The notes below the pieces were generated by a model that saw nothing but the letters and a program-made list of their open reading frames with translations, was not told where the DNA came from and made no database searches. Shown here one piece after another: positions 30,712 through 37,191 of a stretch of 64,000 bases of DNA. Position 1 is the stretch's first letter, and every line of letters starts with the position of its first letter. Source of the stretch: a virus. A program made the position numbers and the translations under genes. Location of the stretch: positions 1 through 64,000 of the IMG/VR virus record IMGVR_UViG_3300010339_000002; one strand, written 5' to 3'.

Positions 30712-31122
30712 CTATCGCGCAAATTCCCAGTTGGTTACGCAATCAGTGCTGGGCTCGTATGACAGCATAATACGGCGCTTTCCGGGGCCGGGCTTGATCC
30801 GCGCCCGCTGGTCCCCGCAGAACCAGACATCCAGATTGTCATCATGGTCAAATTTGATGTGAGTCTGGGCGGCCGAGTGGTTGGCATCCGGCCCCTCGGG
30901 ATAGTAGTAGACAGACGTGATGACACCCTCGTAGAATGTCCGGCCATAGAATTGCCGCCCGTGTTCGGACTTCTTTTGCTCCGCCTGCTGCTGGGCCGGA
31001 GGCGCGGCGGACGGCACCTTAGACTGCGCTTGGACGGTGGCTTTCCTCGATATGGGCAGCGGCATGAATGCCAGCGCGATGATTCCGAAACCAATAAAAA
31101 TTCCTAGAACAACGCCTTTCAT
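30712..31122 (-). CDS. Membrane-anchored periplasmic protein (136 aa)
   Basis: One N-terminal helix (GVVLGIFIGFGIIALAFMPL) is followed by an Ala/Gln/Pro-rich linker and a beta-rich C-terminal domain (EGVITSVYYYP...IKFDHDDNLDVWFCG). It overlaps the upstream gene by ATGA. The 80-base gap 30632-30711 has no gene. Confidence 0.6.
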   Translation of the reverse strand: MKGVVLGIFIGFGIIALAFMPLPISRKATVQAQSKVPSAAPPAQQQAEQKKSEHGRQFYGRTFYEGVITSVYYYPEGPDANHSAAQTHIKFDHDDNLDVWFCGDQRARIKPGPGKRRIMLSYEPSTDCVTNWEFAR

Positions 31123-31550
31123 TCTTCCCCCTCCGGTGTCTCGATGATCTTGGGCACGATCTCAGGCACTTGCGAAAACATCTTTTCCCGAGTCTCTTCC
31201 ATCAGTTCGTGGAACCGCTTGGGCTGGTAATCGTAGCACTTGTGGGCGGCAAGCTCCTCAGGCGTAAGCTCCCGCTTCACGCCGTCCCTTGGGCGGTAGG
31301 GATTTAGGTTCAGGTACCCAGTGGAATACAATTCCATGTCCCGCTCTTGCCGTTCGCGCCAGCCGAGGTTGTTCTTGATGCGCTCCTCGCAGGTCTGGAT
31401 CAAGTAGCCCCGCTGGCAGCGGCAGCCGCCCTCGTCGCCCCCGGCGATCCGGTCGGCAATGATCTTCTCAGCGTCCTCGCGGGTGTCCACGGCCCCAAAG
31501 TCCTCGCCCCCGGCGACACTGCAATGTGGATCAACGATGTGGTATCTCAT
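31119..31550 (-). CDS. Hypothetical protein (143 aa)
   Basis: This is an acidic soluble protein with CRCQRG near residue 45. I chose the start at 31550 (MRYHIV); an ATG at 31565 is too close to its only ribosome site. The function is unknown. Confidence 0.55.
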   Translation of the reverse strand: MRYHIVDPHCSVAGGEDFGAVDTREDAEKIIADRIAGGDEGGCRCQRGYLIQTCEERIKNNLGWRERQERDMELYSTGYLNLNPYRPRDGVKRELTPEELAAHKCYDYQPKRFHELMEETREKMFSQVPEIVPKIIETPEGEE

Positions 31551-31554
31551 TGGC

Positions 31555-31761
31555 TCATTCCCCATCCTCCTGAAGATGAGTCAGAACCCAGTGCGTGTCC
31601 CATTCCCTTCGGGTCTTGAACAGCAATGGCGGCTCCTTACCCGTGCACTGGTAACAGGCCGGACGCCACCGGAACCACGAGCGCCAGCCTTTGTACCAGA
31701 AGGGCTCGGGGATCGCCGGAACCCAGCCAAGCTGCTCGTCGTATTGCGATGTGGGGCTCAT
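31555..31761 (-). CDS. Trp-rich zinc-finger-like protein (68 aa)
   Basis: CYQC near residue 36 and HW..TH near residue 57 form a possible C2H2-type site. The N-terminal half is rich in Trp. The function is unknown. Confidence 0.55.
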   Translation of the reverse strand: MSPTSQYDEQLGWVPAIPEPFWYKGWRSWFRWRPACYQCTGKEPPLLFKTRREWDTHWVLTHLQEDGE

Positions 31762-31762
31762 G

Positions 31763-31966
31763 TCACGCTCCGCACAATCCGTTGTGCTCCGGGCAGGGAA
31801 CGGCCGGACTGTCGTCGATTCGCCCTATTCCCGTGCCGAAGCAAAACTCGCAGCCTCGGTAACTCGGATCGGCCCGCCGCTGTTCCCGCAGTGCTATCAG
31901 CCGGGTGGTCTCCTTCGCCGACTCCTCGATGCTTTTCACCAAGTCGCTTAATCGTCCCGTCAGCAT
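31763..31966 (-). CDS. Zinc-knuckle protein (67 aa)
   Basis: A helical N-terminus is followed by CEFCFGTG...VPCPEHNGLC, a DnaJ-like or ribbon-like zinc knuckle. It overlaps the upstream gene by 7 nt. Confidence 0.55.
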   Translation of the reverse strand: MLTGRLSDLVKSIEESAKETTRLIALREQRRADPSYRGCEFCFGTGIGRIDDSPAVPCPEHNGLCGA

Positions 31967-32211
31967 GGCTGGGTCAGCCTGATTTCTGTTTCAAACGGCA
32001 GATGCATATTGCCGTTGTACATCGCCTTGCCGAAAATCTGCATGAGTTCATGCAACTGGAACCGTATCCATCCGTCCGCTTCGGTCTGCGACTTGCGGAT
32101 GCTTTTTGGCACGTCGGCGGGCTCCGTCGCCTTCCAGTACTCGGCCCACAGTGCCTCGCCTGCCGGGGTCAGCTTCACCCAGACATTGTCGTTGACGTTG
32201 ATGGTAATCAT
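31960..32211 (-). CDS. Hypothetical phage protein (83 aa)
   Basis: It starts MITINVNDNVWVKLTPAGEALW, a start I recall from small phage proteins with a winged-helix-like layout. The start at 32211 follows GGAGG with an ATGA overlap. Confidence 0.6.
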   Translation of the reverse strand: MITINVNDNVWVKLTPAGEALWAEYWKATEPADVPKSIRKSQTEADGWIRFQLHELMQIFGKAMYNGNMHLPFETEIRLTQPC

Positions 32212-32582
32212 TCGAGCCTCCAGCCGGACCATGCGTTAATGGGTGACTGCGATTCGTTGTCCATTACAGGATACACCCCGTCCATGCCGTCGTCAATAAA
32301 GCGGCCGACCGACCGCTCGCCGCTCGGCAGGGCGAACAGCACTTTGGTATTGACGGGGGGTTGCTTCTCGGTCTCGAAGCCTTCTGCCTGTAAAACGATA
32401 AGGCGCTTCGCCGTCTCCACGCGGCTGATATAGTCGTTGACCGCGAATTCAATCTGCCGAAGCTTCGGGCCGTGCTCGAAGGGGATGTAGAACCGCTGCC
32501 AGCAGATGTGGCAGCCCGCGAGGGGCTGGGAAGGATCGTGCCCGTGGTAGGGGCATTCGGGCAATTCGGGAAGCTGGAACAT
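32208..32582 (-). CDS. Hypothetical protein (124 aa), leaderless
   Basis: The ATG follows a TATTAG -10 box by 5 nt. The N-terminus carries CPYHGHD...CHICW, a zinc-knuckle, and the C-terminal half is beta-rich. The function is unknown. Confidence 0.6.
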   Translation of the reverse strand: MFQLPELPECPYHGHDPSQPLAGCHICWQRFYIPFEHGPKLRQIEFAVNDYISRVETAKRLIVLQAEGFETEKQPPVNTKVLFALPSGERSVGRFIDDGMDGVYPVMDNESQSPINAWSGWRLE

Positions 32583-32587
32583 GAAAC

Positions 32588-32595
32588 CTAATACT
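32588..32595. promoter_or_regulatory. Two-way -10 box (AGTATTAG / CTAATACT)
   Basis: The minus strand reads CAGTATTAGG and places the ATG of 32208-32582 five nt downstream. The plus strand reads CTAATACT ahead of the small plus-strand genes. The same octamer type is found at 26529, 33093, 43490, 59332 and 60606. Confidence 0.5.
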
Positions 32596-32614
32596 GGAAA
32601 TTAACGGATCGGCA

Positions 32615-32725
32615 GTGAAAAACTTCATTTCCCAGCTTCCTAACGTCATCATTAGAGGCGCTGGAAGGCGCTTCGACGTTGCCCAGAGGTTGTGGGACGT
32701 AGGCCTAGCTGAAAAATTTCCATGA
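32615..32725 (+). CDS. 36-residue plus-strand peptide
   Basis: A GTG frame downstream of the TAATACT box encodes a basic peptide (FISQLPNVIIRGAGRRFDVA). Its stop overlaps the next ATG by ATGA. The ribosome site is poor. Support is mainly the overlap. Confidence 0.35.
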   Translation: MKNFISQLPNVIIRGAGRRFDVAQRLWDVGLAEKFP

Positions 32726-32859
32726 GTAAGCGGGCACCCCCAGCCGTTCGCACGTCAATTCACTTCATGGAGGGAACTCCCATGAGATTTCGCCTTAACA
32801 GCGCAGTCATCATTGCGGTGATTGCTATCATCGCTTTGGCACTCCTCGTAGCACGATGA
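32722..32859 (+). CDS. Plus-strand single-helix membrane peptide
   Basis: The frame encodes 45 residues from the overlapping ATG or 25 residues from ATG 32782, which has GGAGGG 6 nt upstream. The C-terminal helix (SAVIIAVIAIIALALLVA) is clearly membrane-spanning. It stands alone on this strand next to the tRNA cluster. Confidence 0.45.
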   Translation: MSKRAPPAVRTSIHFMEGTPMRFRLNSAVIIAVIAIIALALLVAR

Positions 32860-32915
32860 CGATCAGACAATTCTGACGGACGCCGCCCGCCGTCTGTTAC
32901 TCAAACGGGCTTTCT

Positions 32916-33086
32916 TTATCGTAGTCCTCGAAGTTTTTGCTCTGTGCTACTCAAGCGCCTTTCGATGTTCCCTAAGCGGTTTTCAATCTTTTTGATCGCG
33001 GAGATCAAATCATCAAGGGCTCCACGCGTATTCGTTTCGGGAATGTAGGTGGCCTTGGATTGGGCGTTATGCAAATTGATACTCAT
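32916..33086 (-). CDS. Coiled-coil protein (56 aa), leaderless
   Basis: The ATG is exactly 6 nt after TATTAA (33093-33098). The second half is a heptad-like helix (DDLISAIKKIENRLGNIERRLSSTEQKL). It follows the 3' end of the tRNA cluster. Confidence 0.6.
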   Translation of the reverse strand: MSINLHNAQSKATYIPETNTRGALDDLISAIKKIENRLGNIERRLSSTEQKLRGLR

Positions 33087-33092
33087 ACGGTA

Positions 33093-33100
33093 TTAATACT
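33093..33100 (-). promoter_or_regulatory. -10 box (AGTATTAA) for a leaderless gene
   Basis: AGTATTAA is followed by TACCGT and the ATG. It is the same element type as at 32588 and 43490. Confidence 0.5.
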
Positions 33101-33156
33101 CATGAAGCCAGAATCCCAACGTATTCAAGCTTGGATCGAGAGAGAAGAACGAAGTT

Positions 33157-33231
33157 TGGTGGGACCGGAGGGACTTGAACCCCCATTCCCTGCTTAAAGG
33201 GCAGGTCTTCTAACCGTTGAATTACGGTCCC
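33157..33231 (-). tRNA. tRNA-Lys (UUU), with C at position 33
   Basis: The acceptor stem GGGACCG/CGGTCCC, T-loop TTCAAGT and encoded CCA are clear. The anticodon stem CCTGC/GCAGG closes a loop CCTTTAA. Position 33, normally U, is C. The anticodon is read by position only. Confidence 0.7.
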
Positions 33232-33232
33232 A

Positions 33233-33308
33233 TGGTCCCCTCAGCGAGACTCGAACTCGCAACCCCAACGCTTAAAAGGCGTGTGCTCTGCCATTGAGCT
33301 ACGAGGGG
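33233..33308 (-). tRNA. tRNA-Lys (UUU)
   Basis: The cloverleaf is canonical, with GCTC/GAGC D-stem, loop CTTTTAA, T-loop TTCGAGT and encoded ACCA. Confidence 0.9.
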
Positions 33309-33313
33309 GAAAG

Positions 33314-33394
33314 TGGGGGGCGTGGCGGGACTCGAACCCGCATTTTCAGTCCAGTTAAAGGCTACGGTTTAGAAGACCGCGTTTCTACACGCCC
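33314..33394 (-). tRNA. Atypical tRNA-Arg (UCU), apparently without D-arm
   Basis: The acceptor GGGCGTG/CACGCCC, T-arm GCGGG-TTCGAGT-CCCGC and encoded CCCA are clear. The only good anticodon arm is GCGGT-CTTCTAA-ACCGT, which leaves 7 nt in place of a D-arm and a 22-nt variable region. A weak alternative D-arm (GAA/TTC) would destroy the anticodon stem. Confidence 0.6.
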
Positions 33395-33404
33395 AAAGGT
33401 GGGA

Positions 33405-33512
33405 TCAACGTTTTCGTCTGAGGTAATCGGGAAGAAGGATCAACCCGACATAGAAGAGCCACAGGACCACGACGAGTCCTATTGCGGCACCGAGTTGTGC
33501 TAGAGTCTGCAT
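33405..33512 (-). CDS. Single-helix membrane peptide (35 aa)
   Basis: One helix (LGAAIGLVVVLWLFYVGLILL) is followed by a basic tail. The ATG shares a base with the preceding stop (TAATG) and follows AAGGAAG. It lies between tRNA genes. Confidence 0.55.
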   Translation of the reverse strand: MQTLAQLGAAIGLVVVLWLFYVGLILLPDYLRRKR

Positions 33513-33700
33513 TACTTCTTCCTTGCGTACTTTACTGCTGCTTTACCAAGCTCTTCGGGCGTTGCATCGAATGCCTGTTTCATGCCCCGCCGCGCTTCCG
33601 GCATCTGCATGCCTTTGAGCATCAGATCGAAGTACGCCTGCGACATTCTCGTCTTTCCGTTCTTGCGGGCGGTCGTAACGACTTGTTCGAACTTCGTCAT
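33512..33700 (-). CDS. Basic helical protein (62 aa)
   Basis: This small helical Lys/Arg-rich protein (VVTTARKNGKTRMSQAYFDLMLKG) lies between tRNAs and is transcribed with them. The function is unknown. Confidence 0.5.
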   Translation of the reverse strand: MTKFEQVVTTARKNGKTRMSQAYFDLMLKGMQMPEARRGMKQAFDATPEELGKAAVKYARKK

Positions 33701-33705
33701 AAATT

Positions 33706-33780
33706 TGGCTGCTTCGGGTGGACTCGAACCACCATAACATGCTCCAGAGGCATGTGTCCTGCCAATTAGACGACAAAGCA
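33706..33780 (-). tRNA. tRNA-Gln (CUG)
   Basis: Acceptor TGCTTTG/CGAAGCA with G73 and CCA, anticodon arm CATGC-CTCTGGA-GCATG, T-loop TTCGAGT. Confidence 0.85.
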
Positions 33781-33788
33781 GCAGAAAC

Positions 33789-33947
33789 TTATTTCGATGG
33801 TACGGCTCTTTTCCAGCCGATGGTTAAAGCTCCCACGCTCCATGCTCGCCCTTCGAAACTGGGCGAGATCAGCGGAGCGCCATGAAACGAAAACCACCAA
33901 GGGCACGGGCTCCACGGCGTCCACCCAGCAAACCAATGAAGCTTCAT
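33789..33947 (-). CDS. Trp-rich microprotein (52 aa)
   Basis: GGAGAACGG precedes the ATG. The product has eight Trp (HWFAGWTPWSPCPWWFSF). It lies between two tRNA genes. The composition recalls 18685-18822 and 57358-57513. Confidence 0.45.
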   Translation of the reverse strand: MKLHWFAGWTPWSPCPWWFSFHGAPLISPSFEGRAWSVGALTIGWKRAVPSK

Positions 33948-33963
33948 ATCCGTTCTCCAAATC

Positions 33964-34038
33964 TGGTGGCCCCACCCGGACTCGAACCGGGATTTCAAGT
34001 TTAGGAAACTAGCGTCCTCTCCATTGAACGATGGAGCC
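33964..34038 (-). tRNA. tRNA-Arg (CCU)
   Basis: Acceptor GGCTCCA/TGGGGCC, anticodon arm CTAGT-TTCCTAA-ACTTG (one mismatch), T-loop TTCGAGT, encoded ACCA. Confidence 0.8.
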
Positions 34039-34042
34039 ATGA

Positions 34043-34137
34043 AGCCGTTGCTAACGAGCGCAAAGTCGTTCTTACACTCTCTCGCGTTCAGTGAGGGCTC
34101 AACATCCGCCCGTCAACGCTACTGAGCCAGCAACGGC
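34043..34137 (-). ncRNA. Cloverleaf-like RNA candidate
   Basis: GCCGTTGCT and AGCAACGGC form a 9-bp closing stem. Inside are GGCTC/GAGCC, CACT/AGTG and AACGA/TCGTT hairpins, a four-way layout about 95 nt long. It has no TTCGA T-loop and no CCA, so it is not a normal tRNA. The strand is assumed from its position 5' of tRNA-Arg. Confidence 0.4.
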
Positions 34138-34139
34138 AA

Positions 34140-34400
34140 ATTCACACAAAACCGAGAATCCTGCGATCCGTGGCCACGGACTCTCAACCGCAGGAGAAGG
34201 GACAAGAGAGCTTCCCCGCCCAAACGCCTGTACTAAGCGCCTCGGGCTTTAGCCGGAGCCCGAGAGCCCCGACGAATTCCATACGGGGGAGGGCCTCCAC
34301 AATGCCCTCCCCCGTCCTAGCCATCGTCCTCGCCGGGCGGCGATCCCGATGGTCCGGCTCAACTCAGACCTTCTGTTGAGCCGATCTCATGAACATCGAC
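34140..34400 (-). ncRNA. Large structured RNA candidate inside the tRNA cluster
   Basis: This gap has no plausible gene but a chain of perfect hairpins. They are TCCTGCG/CGCAGGA around the palindrome TCCGTGGCCACGGA; CTCGGGCT/AGCCCGAG (8 bp); ACGGGGGAGGGC/GCCCTCCCCCGT (12 bp); CATCG..TCGCC/GGCGA..CGATG (nested); and CGGCTCAAC/GTTGAGCCG (9 bp). Large ornate phage RNAs such as GOLLD and ROOL are known to sit next to tRNAs. I cannot tell whether this belongs to either. The strand is assumed. Confidence 0.6.
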
Positions 34401-34616
34401 CTACTCAATTCTGCAACAACGAACTGGCGAGCATCCATCAACCGTTAGATCAGAATACGCCCCGTATCCGTCGCTACCTTCAATCTTCACATACGGACGA
34501 TAAGCGTATCGATACTCGTAGTGATAAGCATACTGTTTCCAGACTTGCCCATTTGTGAGCCGAATACTGGTATTCCCATTCCAACCGTTAAATGAGTCCT
34601 CTATCTGATAGGTCAT
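34401..34616 (-). CDS. Hypothetical beta-rich protein (71 aa)
   Basis: The pattern FNGWNGNTSIRLTNGQVWKQYAYHYEYRYAYRPYVKIEG matches a small conserved family I recall from bacteria and phages, without known function. It overlaps the endonuclease gene by 29 nt. Confidence 0.6.
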   Translation of the reverse strand: MTYQIEDSFNGWNGNTSIRLTNGQVWKQYAYHYEYRYAYRPYVKIEGSDGYGAYSDLTVDGCSPVRCCRIE

Positions 34617-35133
34617 GATTTCTCATTCCTTCACTGATCCGCTGTTTTACAACCTCAGACCATGCTTTACCTTTGTTCCATGCTTTCGGCGGATTTGCCG
34701 CTTTAGTGCGTTTCTCCGTAGCCGCAATTTTGGCACGAACTTCTGCCGCGTGTCTCCAACCACGACGGTTACGATTTGCTGCGGCGACCGCTTGTCCCAC
34801 ATGCGTTGGGCGCTTTTTACCCAACTTCAGTTGCCGCTGAATCTCGCCGAAACCCTTGGGCATTTTGCCGTTTTCCCCCTCCCGCAAATTCATGCAAAAA
34901 GGGTCGGCTATAAACGCCGCAATCAATTCTTTTTCCTTCCCAAAGGCCGATTCGGCATCCGGGCAGATAAACAAGACTTCTTTCTTGAAGTTGACCCGTC
35001 CGTACTTTCTCACGGCTCTCTCGATATACGTTCCAGAGCCTAGATAAGTGTCGGACGGGTTCTTCGTTTTGTGATACCCGAAGTAGTACTTACCGTTCAC
35101 TAGATTCGTCGTCTTGTAAACGGTATGGAACAT
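34588..35133 (-). CDS. GIY-YIG homing endonuclease (181 aa)
   Basis: The N-terminal domain VYKTTNLVNGKYYFGYHKT...YLGSGTYIERAVRKYG..NFKKEVLF is a GIY-YIG-type nuclease. The C-terminal AWNKGKAWSEVVKQRISEGM is a NUMOD3-like DNA-binding segment. It is clearly homologous to 35691-36383, and an HNH gene lies between them. The frame upstream of 35133 is out-of-phase shadow. Confidence 0.8.
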   Translation of the reverse strand: MFHTVYKTTNLVNGKYYFGYHKTKNPSDTYLGSGTYIERAVRKYGRVNFKKEVLFICPDAESAFGKEKELIAAFIADPFCMNLREGENGKMPKGFGEIQRQLKLGKKRPTHVGQAVAAANRNRRGWRHAAEVRAKIAATEKRTKAANPPKAWNKGKAWSEVVKQRISEGMRNHDLSDRGLI

Positions 35134-35137
35134 CAAG

Positions 35138-35689
35138 CTACTTATCCAACTCAATATTCCAGTACAGCCAGCCGCCGTCCACCCATGGCTTCCAAGTCGG
35201 ATGCATCTTCTTGATCCGGAGCTTGAAGTTGTACTTCGGGTCGTCCGGCTTGGGCTCGAACGGCGTCCTGCGCAAATGCATGCCTGCCTGCTCCGGAATG
35301 TTTCCGGACTTGTGCTTGTTGCACCTGATGCATGACAGCACGAGGTTCGTCCACTTCGACGTACCGCCGAGGCATCGCGGAACCACGTGGTCCAAAGTGT
35401 ACTCCGGCAGATGAAGCAGCTTGCCGCAGTACTGACACTCGCTGTTGTCCCGAATCGCAACGTTGCGGCGGGAGAATGGGACCGCTGTCTTCCGGCGACG
35501 ACGCACCCAGTTCTTGGCGCGAATGACAGTCGGCATGTTCATCTCGAACGACGGAGAGTGAAGGATGCGCTCTTCGTCCTCCCCGAGGATCGTTGCGCGG
35601 TCCTCCCAGATCAGCTTCACGGCCTTCTGCCAGCCGACGAAGCCGATGGGCATCCCCGTCATGTCAAGCACTAGTGTGTCACACGACAT
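35138..35689 (-). CDS. HNH endonuclease (183 aa)
   Basis: The HNH core CQYCGKLLHLPEYTLDHVVPRCLGG.SKWTNLVLSCIRCNKHK has both zinc CxxC pairs, the DH pair and the Asn. The N-terminal part (PIGFVGWQKAVKLIWEDRATIL) matches the McrA/HNH proteins of phages. It is probably a homing endonuclease acting on the tRNA region. Confidence 0.85.
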   Translation of the reverse strand: MSCDTLVLDMTGMPIGFVGWQKAVKLIWEDRATILGEDEERILHSPSFEMNMPTVIRAKNWVRRRRKTAVPFSRRNVAIRDNSECQYCGKLLHLPEYTLDHVVPRCLGGTSKWTNLVLSCIRCNKHKSGNIPEQAGMHLRRTPFEPKPDDPKYNFKLRIKKMHPTWKPWVDGGWLYWNIELDK

Positions 35690-35690
35690 T

Positions 35691-36383
35691 TTATTTCCTT
35701 CCTAACTTCCACCCCTCGGCTAAAAACTCCGAAAGTCTTGATAAAACTACAGTCTTTGTTACAGAGCCCCTATGCACCCACTTATTAGGGAATTCCGTAG
35801 CCCACTTCTTGTGGGCATTAGACAACTTTAAGCGTGTTGATTTCGGCATTTTCTTACCTTTATTCCACGCGGAATGCCCAAAAACCTGCCGCAACTTAGA
35901 GACAGCGGGTGTTCCTCCTGTAATACTTTTACGCCCTCGTCCATGAGCAATGTCCCTAATCGTTCGCTTGCTAACCCCGAATTCTTCACGTAGCTGCCTT
36001 ACTGTTGCACCCTTACTTGCTTTTTGACGAATTACAACAACTTGCTCATCTGTCAACTTGGTATTACTGCGGTGGAGTCCCACCTCTCGAACATAGTCCC
36101 AACCGCCGTGTCCGCCTTTATTCAAATTCATGCACAGCGGATCGCGTCCGCGGCAGCACTGGATCAATTCGTCTTCCTTCCCAAAGGCCGACTCCGGGTC
36201 AAGGTAGATAAACAGCACCTCCTTGCGGAAGTTTTGTTCCCCATACTTCGCAACGGCTCGCCTGATATACGTTCCCGATCCAAGATAATCGTCATAAGGA
36301 CTTCGTGTCTTGTGGACACCAAAGTAGTATCTACTGTTCACAAGATTTGTTGTCTTATAGACCGTATAAAAGTGCCGTTGCAT
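35691..36383 (-). CDS. GIY-YIG homing endonuclease with helix-turn-helix (230 aa)
   Basis: The GIY-YIG domain (VYKTTNLVNSRYYFGVHKT, YLGSGTYIRRAVAKYG) is followed by an HTH (DEQVVVIRQKASKGATVRQLREEFGVSKRTIRDI, residues ~120-153) and a NUMOD3-like AWNKGKKMPKSTR. AAAGGAG precedes the ATG at 36383. It is a paralogue of 34588-35133. Confidence 0.85.
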   Translation of the reverse strand: MQRHFYTVYKTTNLVNSRYYFGVHKTRSPYDDYLGSGTYIRRAVAKYGEQNFRKEVLFIYLDPESAFGKEDELIQCCRGRDPLCMNLNKGGHGGWDYVREVGLHRSNTKLTDEQVVVIRQKASKGATVRQLREEFGVSKRTIRDIAHGRGRKSITGGTPAVSKLRQVFGHSAWNKGKKMPKSTRLKLSNAHKKWATEFPNKWVHRGSVTKTVVLSRLSEFLAEGWKLGRK

Positions 36384-36406
36384 ATCTCCTTTCCAATCCT
36401 CAGACT

Positions 36407-36482
36407 TGGTGCGCCCGGAGAGAGTCGAACTCTCGACCTTGGGCTTAAGAGGCCCCTGCTCTACCAATTGAGCTACGAGCGC
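36407..36482 (-). tRNA. tRNA-Lys (CUU)
   Basis: Acceptor GCGCTCG/CGGGCGC, D-stem GCTC/GAGC, loop CTCTTAA, T-loop TTCGACT, encoded ACCA. Confidence 0.85.
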
Positions 36483-36524
36483 ACTTTACTACAGTACCAC
36501 ATTCCCGACCTTCGTCGGGAAACT

Positions 36525-36599
36525 TGGTGGGTCTGCCGAGACTCGAACTCGGGTTCCATCCTTAAGAGGGATGTCTTCTCGCCGCTGAATTACGGACCC
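36525..36599 (-). tRNA. tRNA-Lys (CUU), second copy
   Basis: Acceptor GGGTCCG/CAGACCC (one mismatch), anticodon arm CATCC-CTCTTAA-GGATG, encoded ACCA. It differs from 36407 in most stems. Confidence 0.8.
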
Positions 36600-36605
36600 A
36601 AAATC

Positions 36606-36680
36606 TGGCTCCTCGGGAGGGGATCGAACCCCCGACCATTCGGTTAACAGCCGACCGCTCTACCGCTGAGCTACCGAGGA
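36606..36680 (-). tRNA. tRNA-Asn (GUU)
   Basis: Acceptor TCCTCGG/CCGAGGA, loop CTGTTAA, T-loop TTCGATC, encoded GCCA. Confidence 0.9.
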
Positions 36681-36691
36681 ACTGAAACTCT

Positions 36692-36838
36692 TTACCGCAA
36701 CTTCCGTATCTCCGCCACAACGCTATCTTCCAAATGCTTGATCGCCGCCGTTATGGCCTTGGCGCTTCGCGCTTCCAAGAAGTGGTCCATGACAGCGCCC
36801 AAAACAAAGCTTCCTATAACCGCGATGACCGTACCCAT
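36692..36838 (-). CDS. Membrane-anchored small protein (48 aa)
   Basis: GAAGGGAG precedes the ATG. An N-terminal hydrophobic helix (VIAVIGSFVLGAVM) is followed by a charged amphipathic helix. It lies between tRNA genes. Confidence 0.55.
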   Translation of the reverse strand: MGTVIAVIGSFVLGAVMDHFLEARSAKAITAAIKHLEDSVVAEIRKLR

Positions 36839-36854
36839 AGTCTCCCTTCAAACT

Positions 36855-36930
36855 TGGCTGGGGCGGTAGGATTTGAACCTACACCGTCTCGGGTAACAAC
36901 CGAGCGTCCTGCCAGTTGGACCACGCCCCA
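36855..36930 (-). tRNA. tRNA-Asn (GUU), second copy
   Basis: Acceptor TGGGGCG/CGCCCCA, anticodon arm CTCGG-TTGTTAC-CCGAG, T-loop TTCAAAT, encoded GCCA. Confidence 0.85.
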
Positions 36931-36935
36931 AAACT

Positions 36936-37011
36936 TGGCTGGGAGAGCAGGACTCGAACCTGCAACCTTGCGGATCAGAGCCGCCTGCGCTACCAATTGC
37001 GCCATCTCCCA
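36936..37011 (-). tRNA. tRNA-Gln (CUG), second copy
   Basis: Acceptor TGGGAGA/TCTCCCA, loop CTCTGAT, T-loop TTCGAGT, encoded GCCA. Confidence 0.85.
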
Positions 37012-37015
37012 AAAC

Positions 37016-37101
37016 TGGAACGGGTGACAGGACTCGAACCTGCATTCCCCGAAGGGCTAGGCGTTCGTAGCGCCCGTGGCGTCCATTGCCGTCACACCCG
37101 C
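37016..37101 (-). tRNA. tRNA-Arg (ACG) with long variable arm
   Basis: Acceptor GCGGGTG/CACCCGT, anticodon arm GGGCG-CTACGAA-CGCCT, T-arm GCAGG-TTCGAGT-CCTGT. The variable region is 15 nt with a small CCC-TTC-GGG hairpin, which is unusual for an Arg tRNA. Confidence 0.7.
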
Positions 37102-37106
37102 AAATC

Positions 37107-37185
37107 TGGTGACCCTAGTGGGACTCGAACCCACGACCTCTTCCTTCGGATGGAAGCGCTCTAAATCCAACTGAGCTACAGGGTC
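37107..37185 (-). tRNA. tRNA-Arg (CCG)
   Basis: Acceptor GACCCTG/TAGGGTC, anticodon arm CTTCC-ATCCGAA-GGAAG, T-loop TTCGAGT, encoded ACCA. Confidence 0.85.
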
Positions 37186-37191
37186 AAACTC

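Noticed and set aside
31459-32433. 324-codon plus-strand frame across four minus-strand genes
   Set aside because: It crosses several well-supported small genes with zinc motifs and ribosome sites, and its product looks like random GC-rich translation.
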